A DNA stretch of 64,000 nt from positions 62,001 to 126,000 of the forward strand of contig JAZKJV010000301.1 of assembly GCA_037367405.1 (NCBI GenBank), given 5' to 3'. The notes beneath the pieces were generated by a model. The model was not told the DNA's origin and did no database searches. It worked only from the letters and a program-made list of their open reading frames with translations. Of this stretch, positions 1 to 12,700 are shown piece by piece. Positions within the stretch are counted from its first letter, which is position 1. Every line of letters begins with the position of its first letter. The translations under genes were made by a program, and so were the position numbers. Source of the stretch: Ottelia alismoides. Lineage: Eukaryota > Streptophyta > Magnoliopsida > Alismatales > Hydrocharitaceae.

Positions 1-706
1 AAAAGTAGAGAGCACAAGTCTGAATGATAATTTGTTTATTTTGCTTCTTAACTCCCTTATGTATTCTTGCGCTGTTGCAATACATCTCTTAAACTCTGGA
101 ACCGTCGAATCAAGATCCAGCTAGAAAAATTTACCTAGTTCCCAGACCATTTATTATAATCGTTTAAGAGAAATTTGTTATACTCAACCTTACATTGTCA
201 ACAAATACATATAAATTATTCACCAAGTCAATATAGTACACCTTCTGTTTCGAGTAGCAGAAGCAAACAAGCATACGACATGCACACAGATTTACGAGGT
301 TCATCCTTGACTGGCTACGTCGGGCAAAGGCAATTGTTTTCACTATATGGGGAGAAGGTAGAATAGAGAGGATATGGAGAACCCCAAGGGAATTTATATA
401 GTACTCCTATTCTCCCTTCTTGTAGAGTGTGTAGAGAAACGGTTCTTCAACTGGGTTTAACTGAAAATATAGTTAGGATTAAAGACATATCAACACCTTC
501 ATAAGATATAACCGAAGTAACATATATTTTCCTTAGCCGTACTGCTGCATAAATTATATTCGAAAACTTTTAATCAACTGGCAATCATCAGCATAAATTT
601 TATGGACTAATGCGAACTATTGGATGGAAAGAGATCAAAAGAGAAACTTTTACATCTGGCTATATAGAATACAAGTTTAAGTACAGAGATGATTGAGAAA
701 GCAAAC
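1..706. other. Intron sequence, no gene recognised
   Basis: AT-rich sequence downstream (in the gene's direction) of the last visible Fd-GOGAT exon. I searched both strands for the C-terminal exon and found nothing that matches; short open frames here resemble no family. Confidence 0.6.
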
Positions 707-785
707 CTTTGGAATGAGCGAATCATCATCATCAAGAATATATGCCAGGCCGCCTGTCATGCCGGCAGCAACATTCCTACCCACT
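707..785 (-). CDS. GLU1: Fd-GOGAT window exon 17 (last exon inside the window)
   Basis: One base plus 26 codons, [16 protein letters not shown] to SLIPK. Acceptor AAACTCAG, donor AAG|GTTTGC. About 90 residues of the C-terminus (the helix after the GXGXG domain) are still missing and must lie left of position 1, because no matching coding is found in 1-706. Confidence 0.95.
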
Positions 786-3700
786 CTGAGTTTAAAAAGG
801 AGAGAATGAGTTAGAAATGATATAAGGGTCGAGATTATTTATCTTCAAAGCATATGGATGCACGCACTTTCCAAGTACGACTACACAACCACCGGTCATA
901 TATTCACAACAATGATCCCCGGTTCCTTCAACTACAGCTTCAGCAAGGGAATTTCTGACAGCAAACCGTTCACCTGCCTTGCCTCTCACAAATATTTGAC
1001 CTCCTGTAGCCCCATATAAGCAGGTATTGCCAACAATTGTTGCATCTTCAGGGCAAAATCCGGTATTTTCCACAGGGGTTATTACCAGTTCTCCACCAGC
1101 CATACCCTAAAGATAAAATCACAAGGTTAAGCCACCACTCACTTGCAAGCATCCATATCACATTTCAGCGAAATACCTTTCCAACATAGTCATTGGCTTC
1201 TCCAATTAATCTGATGTTCATTCCAGGTGTAAGGAAACAACCAAAAGATTGGCCAGCACTTCCTGTGAATCTGGACATGAGACATAACCAAGTAAATTTC
1301 ATGTATTTTAATTATGTAGACTTCAAACTCACATTCAAATGCAACTTTTAGAAAACTCACGTGATGTTTAGTTGCCCTGCAAAACCAGTATCCCCATACT
1401 TCTTAGCAATAGCACCTGCTATGCGACCACAAACTGCTCGATCAACATTGTAGATCTGGATGGTTTTATTCACCTCCTTTTCTTTCTCTATTGCTTCTAC
1501 TATCTGAAGAATATGAAAAATTCAGGAGTACTAAGATGAAGACAGCTATGGAAAAATAAAGTGAAGTTTAGAAAGGCAATTCCTTATTTATGAATTTTAC
1601 TATCATATTTTACCAAAATAAAGTAAATAGCAAACAAAATATTGTATTATTATCCTGAAAAAGACACAGCAGATATTTAAGTGATGGGTTGTGGAAATGG
1701 AACAGTAAAATGAATAGATACAAGTGTTATAATGAGAAAATAAGAACCGTAAAATAAAATTACTAACACTTCCCCTCAAGCTGGAGCATGTCTATCAATC
1801 ATGCCCAACTTGAAAGTTATCCACGAAAGGCGCTTCTTGGGTAAAACCTTCGTAAATACATCTGCAAGCTGAAGATCTGTTGTGATGTGTGGAGTAGTAA
1901 TCTTTACGACGTCACGAACAAAATGGCAGTCAATCTCTATGTGTTTAGTTCGCTCATGGGGACACAGGATTCGTGGTAGTGTACGTAGCGGATTTGTTGT
2001 CACCGTATAGTGGAATAGGAGTGGTGACAACAATACCATATTCCTGCAAGAATGCCAATAGCCACGTGATCTCACAAGTAGCTTGAGCTATCACCGTGTA
2101 CTCAACTTCTGCACTGGATTTGGATACAACAGTCTGTTTCTTGCTCCTCCAAGTTACAAGGTTACCTCCAACCATCATAGCATATCATGTGGTGGCGCGG
2201 TCCTCAAGAGAAACTTGTATAATCAACATCAATATAGGCAATAACATCAATGTAGCCATTTTCCCCATAAAAAGGGGTGCGTCCTAGGGATTCCTTCAAG
2301 TATCGGAGGATCTGGAGGACATATTGTCATTTGTTGTAGCAAGGTTGCTCCATGTGTTGGCTAGCTCTATTCACTGCGTAGGAAATATCTGGTCTGGTGA
2401 CAATGAGGTAAAGAAGTTTACAACCAAGCTTCTGTATCATGTAATATCTTCAAAGACAGGATCAGAGGAAGTGGAGTGTTTGTCTGGATATGTAGGAATA
2501 CCAGAGGGCTTGCATCCAAGTAATCCAGCTTTAGTAAGGATGTTCAGACAGTATTTCCTCTATGAGAGATGAAGTCCCTCTGTAGCGCGTAGTACTTCCA
2601 TGCCTAGGAAATAGCATATTGGACCAATGTCCTTGATGAGAACACCTTTTAAAGAAAGGCCTTGGTCTCCAGTACCCCTTTATCATCCTCACCTATGACA
2701 ACCATGTCATCCACATAAACAAGTATGACAGTACCAGTTGGTCATCTTCTGACAAACATAGAGTACTCAGAGGTAGTTCTTTGAAAGCCAAGAGTGTTGG
2801 TTTCTGTAGTAAGTCTGTCAAACCATGCCCTTAGGCACTGCTTCAGACCATAGATTACCTTGCGAAGTCGACATACACACTCCCCCTCGACTTCATAACC
2901 AGGAGGTTGCATCATGTACACCTCCTCCTTGAGATCACCATACAAGAATGCATTTTTCACATTGAGTTGAAAGATAGGCCATGCCTTGTTTGCTGCTACT
3001 GAAAGACTAATCCCTATAGAGCCCATCCATGCAACAAGAGAGAATGTCTCGAAGTAATCAACAATGTAAGTGTATGTAAAACCTTTGGCCACAAGACGAG
3101 CTTTCAATCTGTCAATGGACCCGTTTGGCGACTGCTTGGTCATGAAGATCCATATGCAAGCCATATGCCTAGCCTCCTTGGGACACTGTACAAGATCCCA
3201 TGTCCCTCTTGAAGTAAAAGCATCCATCTCCTCATGGATGGCATGTTGCCGTTAAGAATCCTGCAATGCACTATGGAGGTATCTCGGAATGGAAATAGTC
3301 ATGAGAGCATTTGCATTTTTCTGTTAGTGGATGATAAGCTAGCTGTAGAAGTGAAATGAGACATGGGATGAAAAAAATATTGCCTCTTAGTTACGCATTG
3401 AGCAATGGAAATATCCTGAGGATCATCCGAGACAGTAATGGATGGGGCATGCGGAGAAAGTGTATCATCCTGCAATAAAGGAAAATGTAAAGGAACATTT
3501 GGTGGCGGAAACATATGCTTGCGCCTATAGACAATGGGCAGAGAAGGGAGATCCAGAGGAATATTTGTAACATACAGAGTGAAGAAGCTTGTTTTCTCAA
3601 AAAAGGTTACATCTACAGAGATATAATAATGATGCCCAATTGGATAATAACACCTTTAGCCTTTTTGAGTACGGGAATAACTAAGGAAAACACATTTAAT

Positions 3701-6700
3701 TGCATGAGGAGCGAGTTTATCAGCAGTATAAAAATTATGAACAAAAGCCACACATCCAAAGATTCTCAGAGGCAGAGGAAAGGGCGACTCAGATGGATAT
3801 AACAAAGAGAACGGGGTGGGGTGGAGCCATGTAGAGAAGTGGAGGGGACTCTGTTGATAAGATGGACGGCAGTAACAACATCACCCTAGTAGGTTTTAGG
3901 AACTTTCATCTGGGTGAGGAGGGAGCAGGCAATGTTTAGTAGATGTCTGAGTTTCCTTTCCGCTGCCCCATTGTGTTGTGAGGTATACGGACATGAGGTT
4001 TGATGAATGGTATCCTGGGATGCAAAGAAGTTAGATAAATCATGTTGGGTGAATTCCAAGGCATTATCAGAATGAAAAACTTGAACATCAATGGAGAAAA
4101 CATTCTTGACATAAAGGAAACATTCTTAACAATATTATTAATCTCCGAACGCTTTTTTAACAAATAGACCTAAAATAATCGACTGTAATCATCAACAAAA
4201 ATGATAAAGACTTCTGTCCTCCTAGAGTACGGACTGAACAGGGCCCCCAAATATCACAATGGACTAAAGAAAAAGGAGCTTCACGATGAGGCTCGGTACG
4301 AGCAAGAAAAGACGTTCGATGATGTTTCCCGAACTAACACGCCTTGCACTCAAAAAGTTTGAGCGTAGAGAGTTCAGAGAACATCAAAGAGATGGTTTTG
4401 GCAGGCGGATGACCGAGATGAAGGTGCTAGAGAAGAGGATCTTCGGAGGTGGAAGCAACGCCGGCAAAACTAGAATTAGATGAGATATCCAGGTAGTAGA
4501 GGTCATTCTTTTCATACCCCTCCCAAAAATCTGTCTCGTTCGGATGTCTTGAAAATAACAACATAACTCATCATAAATAACTCTACAGTTCAACTCAGAG
4601 CATAGCTTCTGGACATATAAAAGACTAAGAGTAAAAGCCGGAACACAATGAACTCCAGTCAGTCGAAGTTTAGAAGAAAACTCTATAGTGCCTACAACGA
4701 CAACAGATGAATGGGCCCTATTAGCAACCCGAACGATCTTCACAGAGGAAGATGGATGTGAGAAAGTGAGAATGCTAACTTCTCCTGCCAGATGAGTAGA
4801 TGCTCCAGAATCAATAATCCAAGCAGGGTTGGATGTAGAGGCATGGTTGGCAATTGTACCTGAGGTAGTACCCAGACTAGCAGTAGGAGCAGAACTGATA
4901 TTGTCATTAGTGAAAGAGTTCTGTAGTAGCTGTTGCAGACAAGCATATTCAGACGCCGTAAATGGTGTCTGTGTCACCAGAAGGATGGTCGTGTGAGACA
5001 TCAGCAATATCATATGGTTCCTCATACAAAGCTGCCTTATAAGCACTGTTGGCATTAAGATGCATGCCAAACTTTGCCTAACAACGCTTAGATGGATGAT
5101 TCCAGCGTCCACAATGTATGCACACTGGATAGCGACGTCAAATGCATTTGTCATCAAGTTGTCGTGAACAGTGTAGATGTAGGGATTCAAATTAAGACAA
5201 CATTACGCTGCATCCGTTTGGTGAATGAAATTGGGCTCTTACACTTATCATATGAGTTTGAAGAACTATAGAGAGCGGTACTATTAGAGTGATTTGATGC
5301 CTCTTTCTTAGCTTCTTATCATAAAACCATACTGTTGTGCTACTAAAAGCTTACGGCCTCGGCGGGAGAAGAGCGAGGCACGAATTACTTCATCATTCCT
5401 TCCATGTCTGTCTAGTTGTCCTAGGGCTCTTTTGAATTCTCTTCTGATTAATCAGGTGGCCCTCTCCTATGTGTGAAAAAGAAAGAAGCAGACAAAAATC
5501 AGATAGACTCAAAGTCCAGGGTTTACTCGAGACCTCGAGTGGTGTAGTAGGATCACATCCACGCACGCGACCAGAATCACGACCATGTCCAGATTCTCGA
5601 ACACGACCTCAACCAAAATCACAGCCTCGTCCTCCCTAGTAGCAATATCGTCCTCTGTTCCCCGACGACGCATAGTGAGATGTAGTCTCCGCAGATGGAA
5701 CAGTAGAAGGACGCTCAGTTAGGGAATCAAGTTCCTATAGACGACCAAACATGGTCTCAATGGATGATAGAACATCTGCAGTTAGAAATTGGTCTTTTAT
5801 GGACTTGTATTGTGGATGCAGTCCAGATAGAAATCGATAGACCTGCCATTCAACAAGTTCTCCTATCTTCTTATCACAACAGGCTGGTTGAAAAATGAGG
5901 AGCTCCTTGAATATACTCGTGAGAAGTCTATAATACTCAATAAGATTGGATTCTCCCTGAGTAGCAGACTAGATCCATGTGTATATATCCGAGAGATGAG
6001 ACTTCGTAGTCTTCTGGGAGTAGATATATTTGAGACTCTCCCACATCGCCTTTGTAGTTTACTTGTAGAGCAGATTGGATGCACTATTTAGAACGACACT
6101 GTTGATCATCCAAGTAATGACCTGGTAGTTGTCAACATACCCAGTATCATAGTCTTTGTCCGTCTCTTTGGGCGGATCCTTGGTGAGAACATAATTCTTG
6201 CGCTGATCACCAATGAATACTCTAAAGGATCAAGACCACAGTATATAGTTCTTGGAGCCTTTTAATTTGATAGAAGTGTCATGTACCACCGCAGAAGAAG
6301 TCAGGTACATGAGCTTAATCTCTGCAGATACCTTAATCTTTTATAGGCTACTTCACCGCTTGAGTTTTATTTATTTTTCGCCAACAGACTTGGCGATGCT
6401 ACATCTGAATCATCCATGTATACATCTGAATCCTCTATGGCTACCTCTAAATCAGTTACAGTTGAATCTGAAAAAGATACATTGAAATTGGATTGAGTCA
6501 CAATTGAGTTGGCTAAAGTTGAATTACAGTTGAGTTGGTTTCCGTTGAACTAGTTACTTTTCTGCCAATAATTCCTGGCAAAGAGAAAAGACCATATCAT
6601 GAAAATCATCCTTATCAGACTATCTACTAGGCTTGAGAAAAACAACAAGAAAAGAATCAAAACCCCAGATCCATCATATACTCTTACTATGATCAATCCA

Positions 6701-9700
6701 CAAGATTCTTAAACATCATTATAAGCATTAATAGAGATAATGATTATATCAGAGTCTCATCATTCACAATCTCAAGAACAATCAAACTTATATTATAATT
6801 AATAGCAAGACAATGACTTAAATATGGACCATATGATATTTGTATATAAATGATTAATGTGGGTAAGTAGTGTAGGATGAGTAGAATGGGGTTTTACACA
6901 CCAAACAACTTGAAAGCATGTTTTATTGCAAGTAGCTCTAAATTTTAATTGTTAAGCCCAAATTACTTGCTTTCTTTTGGAACCACTAAATTTCCTGTTA
7001 TTTTTAATTAATTAAGATTTACTCAACATTTGTTGATGTTCTTTTCTCCCTATTCCATGGATTGCAGGCAAAATACCTACACCGTTGTATTGGGGGAGTT
7101 GAATGTCAGTTTCTGAAGCAAAACATAACAGGTATGTATGTTATAGTTTGTTCAAGATATTTATGCTTTTATTTCTCTTCTGATAAAATTGGGATACATG
7201 TATATAATGCAATTTCTGTTGTTACATATAAACTGATATGGAAATTTATGCAATATAAGTGTGACATGTTATAGTTCTGTGGCCTGTGATTAACGTGAAT
7301 GTCATCCGTATAAAAAAAAATTCCCTAATTTCCAGTTCCCTAATGCGATTTCTAGAGAATATGATATTACGGATGATGTGTAAACGGGTTTCCCAGATCC
7401 GAGAAGGAACGGGCCTCACAACCTCGCAAACTGACTCATGCACGGGATCATCTCCGGAGGGGAGGGACTCATCGGTGCTGGCTGGGTTCTGCTTCCATGG
7501 CCCAATTATGTCTACATGATCGCAGTCTGCTTCGGTTGAAGAGTACTCGGTGCTGGATTCGGAATCTGGTCTCTGCCATCAATCCAGATCCATAATTAGG
7601 TCACTAATTTTATTAGAGAAGATATTCTAAATATAATTATAGGTATAAATACTCTTCTCTTTGAAGCCAATAAATGTTTTCTTAATATCATTATGCCTAA
7701 TAATAATAATCCTTTAAGTATATTCTACAAAATTTAGATAACAATTGATAAGATTGTTGACAACATATCTAGATCTGTAAAGTTAACCACAGAAGAGATG
7801 AGAAAGGATTGCGTAAGCAATTGAATATGATGGTGAATCAGTGATGCCAATTAATAGTGCCGGTCATAGTGATCCTTACACTTGACTGTACAAGGGTGCG
7901 GTGACCCTCAGCAGGGCCAGAGATAGAAAGCCCAGTTAGGGCTACGATCGCCTAGTGCGCGAGTCCAGGATCCCAGTCCTTTGTACGGTTTTTCATGAGC
8001 TCACGGTTTTTACGCTTCATTGGGATCTAGGTGCTTTAGTTTGACCGGTTCCGCTGACATTGTTTTCAGTTGGGTTCCTAGGCTGGAGGACCTTTGATTT
8101 TGCTTTTCAAGCTCGTTTTGCCCGTACTGGTCAGGGCGATTTTGGAGTGACTTAATCCAGAGAGTCTCTCCCACCCGTCTCAGGGGTGTAGTTGGAGTGT
8201 GCCTAGCTTTCTCCTGGACCGCTCTTCCACTGTGAAGGCGAGATCGGAAGGGTCTCTTAGGAGGCTTCATCACAGCTTGAGTATTTGTTACTTTTCCGCC
8301 AGTAGGTGGCGGTGATGAAAGATATTAGATCATGTAAATCATCAATTATCAATCATCAACATTTAATAAGATCCATCATCGCATCTGATCTCTCACAACA
8401 ATGAAAATGAACGTAAAATCATTTATATCAAAATAAGAAATATTACTACGGTCGTTAGGTGAAGCGAGTGAACATGTTGGGACTTAGTTAGGATGCATTA
8501 CACTCCACCGCATGCCAACGGAGGCACCCCAACCCTAAGGCATTCTTCTTGTCATAGAGTCATAGTATGAGGTCTCAACCGGACCAAGACCACAGACTAT
8601 TCACTGAGCTTGAGGAATTCAATAAGGACAAAGATCTGAACAAGAGACACATCATCTACACTTATTAAGAAATGACTTTTAAATAATAAGAAGATGATAG
8701 TTTAACTATGTATTCTTATAAACATTAAATGAGAGCATTAAGTGTGGTAGTTGAGGTGTGGTGAGTGAAAAATGGGAATTCACATATAGTCTACAGAACA
8801 GCTTGAAAACCAACTTTTCATGCAAGTAGCTTATTAAAATTTACATGGCAACACCTATCTACTTGTTTTCTTTTGAAACCACTGAAATACAAGTTATTTT
8901 TAATAAATTAGATTGTACCCAATCTTTGTTGATGTTCTTTTCTCCCTAACATGGATGACAGGTAAAGCACCAGCGTCACAATAGTATGACAGTTGGATGA
9001 GCTTGTGAGGTTCAAACGTTCGTTTTCTTGATGGTACACAAATTATAACGCTTTTGTACATGATATTGTGATTGCTTATTTCTCTCTTCTATTATATTTT
9101 GGGATACATTTACAGAATGTCAGTTCTTTTCATACATGTAATATTTTATGAAAATTAATACAAATATCTCTTGGTAACACTTGTTTTGTGGTTGATTATT
9201 AAATAGTGAATGTCATTCAAATGCGAAAAAAATTCCCTCATTTTTTGTAACCTAATGCGATTGTGGTACTGCGAATGTTGGGTAAACGGGTAACCCAGAT
9301 CCCTGGGCGTCGCATGATCTGCCTATTGCTCTTCGAAAGCGGAGGCATACATGTGCTATGTATCCTCTCGCTGCCCATGTTTTCTTGGACGCCCTTAGCG
9401 GATTTCAGAAGGTATGTTGTGAGTCTCTCAACTGTGGAGATTCCACAAACATATCACGAGTTTATGCAACGAGACAATTTGTGGTGTCTTGCTATGGAAG
9501 AGGAGATGGCATCTCTCTAGTCATGTGGCACATGGAGCTTAATTGTTGCTCCTATAGGGGCATCCATGGTTGGCTGGAAATGGGTATTTATAGTGAATTA
9601 TTGTGCATATGGCATCGTTGACCACAACAAGGCTAGGCTTGACGCTCGTGGATTCACCCGGACTTATGGGGTGGACTATTAGGACATGTTCTCTCATGTA

Positions 9701-12700
9701 GCCTGTCATTCTACACTTCAAATCCTTCTCTCTATTATATTAGTATGGGACCAGTCCTTGTCCCATCTCGATGTGAAGGATGCCTTTCTCTATGGTGATA
9801 TGTAGGAGGAAGTCTACATGCATCAACCACCTGCGTTCGTTGCTGAGGGAGAGTGTCAGAAGGTTTGCAGACTTCATAAGGCTATCTATGGCCTTAAGGA
9901 AAGTGACAGAGCATAGTTTCAGAAGCTCTCGGATTTGATATGGAAGCATGGTTTCACAAGATCTATTGCAGATCATTCACTGTTTGATCAGAGGACTCAT
10001 ATAGGTATTGTTGTCATTTTGGTCTATGTTGATGATATTATTGTTATAGGAGATGATGTACATGGTATTAGTGCGACCAAAGAATTCCTTGCATAATAGT
10101 TTGTCACCAAAGACCTTGACGATTTGCGATAATTCCTAGGGCATGAGTTTGCCAAGAACCAATGGGGTCTTGTGATGACTGGAGGAAGTATGTTGCATCT
10201 CTTTTCAGAGACATGCATGACAAATTGCAGACCTGCCACTACTCCCATGGATCTCAGCATGAAGCTATATGATGATGATACATAGGAGGTGGACAAGAGA
10301 AGATACATATAGCCAATTCAGTCAAGTGAGAGATGTTAAAACATGTCTCGCGAAATGACCGATGGTCAAAAACTGTCACCGACGGTTGCGCAAGGGCCGT
10401 ATTTCTTGGAGACCCTAACTAAAAAGCTGTGCAGAAACGAGAGGACAACACGAGGACATACACCCTATAAATACCTCCTTCCGAACGGGAATGGATCACA
10501 TCAACTTGATCCAAATCTTGCTCACTGGGAGCCCCCTCCGAATCCCTAATCCCCATTTATCACTCTCGTCCTCTATCGTTCTCTTGGAAGAAGAAGATGC
10601 CGGCGCACCTTGATCAACCATTAGGCCACTTACACTTTAACGCGATTCTAGCATGTTCAACCTGTAATCAGTATGCGACGGTTAAATTTTGAGCAGAATA
10701 TGGTCCATGTTTGTGTATTCATTCATGTGTTTGTCTGGTTCTTCGTTTTATCAGGCATGGGTTCAGGGTTCATTTTCTTAGCTGTTCATCTCTGCAAAAA
10801 GCTATGTAAAAGGCAGCTAAGTATATATGTCTGCATGTGTGCACACTCTAAGGTTTTCATATATTCAACAGAAAAATCAGATCTGGACTATGGGAAGTAC
10901 AAAAACATGCTTAAGTTGAGTATATTTAAAGTGGCACCATCTCTTTGAGAGCAAAATCACTAAAAAAATGATATGACAGCTGTTTAGATATCATTCATGT
11001 GCCAAAAAACCAATACCTCTGGGTCAGAAAGTAAAATATCATCCAAAACAGGACCATTGGTGTGTACATCCTGATTCCTTATTTTCGTACTGCTCCATTT
11101 CGGTAACCCAGAACTCTATAAAAATGCAAGTAATCAACAAGAGCCCACAGAGAGCTTTTTAAATTATTATAATAGCCCAAGAAGAAAAAAATAGAGAATT
11201 TAGAATATGAGAACAGGCACAGGAAGTGTACTCACAGATAATAGGTAGCCGAGGTCAAGCTGTTGAGTTTTCATTAATGGTATGCCTCTTGGCCTCAATA
11301 AATCCGTTCTTCCAATTATATCATCCAATTTCTCATATCCTAACTGTGCTAATACTCCTCTAACCTGAAGGGCATTCAACTCAACGCTTAAGCTTTCTTG
11401 AATATACGGAGTTAATTAAAAAGGAACATTTTACAGACTCTTTCTTGGTCAAAGCAGGGAATCCGCAGCATATTCATAAGCTTTACATTAATATGCTAAT
11501 ATTTTGTCAGTGCCACAATTAAAAGCTATACATTACACCTATGATGTTAAAAGTAATATATTACACCGAAGGTGTTTGACCTTGGTAACTTGGCATATAG
11601 CATGCAGACGGTCAGATACAAATACACATATAAGTATTACTATATCCTTATCCATTTTAAAAACGGATATAGATGCCGAAACAACTATTGATGGCTATAA
11701 AAACTATCTCACCATACCATTAACAAAAGGGACGTGGATGTAAAAACGGATAAAGATTGGCTACATATACCGTCATAAATACTCTATAGATTAGTAGCTT
11801 GAATGTACATCCATTTGATGCCTTGAACATGATATAGATATACTAAATGTATATACTTCGTTACAATTATATCAAATATGGTAATATGACGTAAAAAATT
11901 ATGTTGCATATGATTAAAAATAAATCTACAACTATATTCATATATGAAAACGGATATACGAATAAAGATATGGATATTTACGGATATCAAAGTGATTTGT
12001 TTTTTTTTTTATTTTTTGATATCAAAGTGATATCCATTTCAAAACGGATGCAGATACAGAGGACAAAATCTATATAAAACGAATATTATTTGTGGCAGAT
12101 ATGATACGGATATATCTATATCAGCTTCCATCCCTATTTGGCATGGAATTGCATATATTATAGAAGTACGCGATCCCTCTATGTGCGAAGATATTTTTTT
12201 GGTTGCTGAGGGGGGATAGGGTGATGACGAAGGTTCATAGGGCCAAGCTTGCACAAGGCAACAATGTGTCATGTCCGAGGTGTTTGGCTACATTGAGGAC
12301 ATGACCCACCTCTTCTTCAGCTCTCCCAGTTCTAAGGAGGTTTGGCGTGGCTTATCGTTGTAGTGGGTGGACTCGAAGATGCTGATGGATTCCGAACCAC
12401 CATCAGGGCTACATGTGGCAATTCTCATGAGGGCTGTATCAAACCGTTGTCTTTGTTGTGGGATATTTGGGTGGCATGAAATAAGTTTATTTTTCAATAG
12501 GAGAGATACTATGTAGAGAATGTACATGAGAATGACAAGGCCCTCAAGGTATCTTGGTCTTGTTAATTGGCGGTTTTATGAATATTATTACAATATATAA
12601 TGTGCCCTGCAGTGGGTGGACATCCCTTTTCATTTAAAAAAAACAGAGAAGGAAACAATTTTCTTCTGTCACTGTTTGCAGCTTAGGAAGACATGAATCT

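Noticed and set aside
40..125. Minus-strand exon-like frame after TTTTTCTAG, reading DSTVPEFKRCIATAQ
   Set aside because: It does not match the Fd-GOGAT C-terminus, no donor follows, and no family was recognised. Too short to call.
8010..8273. 87-codon minus-strand frame
   Set aside because: It lies wholly within a family-R LTR; the corresponding parts of the other LTR copies do not keep it.
10673..10948. 91-codon plus-strand frame
   Set aside because: No recognisable motif, in an intron, opposite to the gene; the length is expected by chance.
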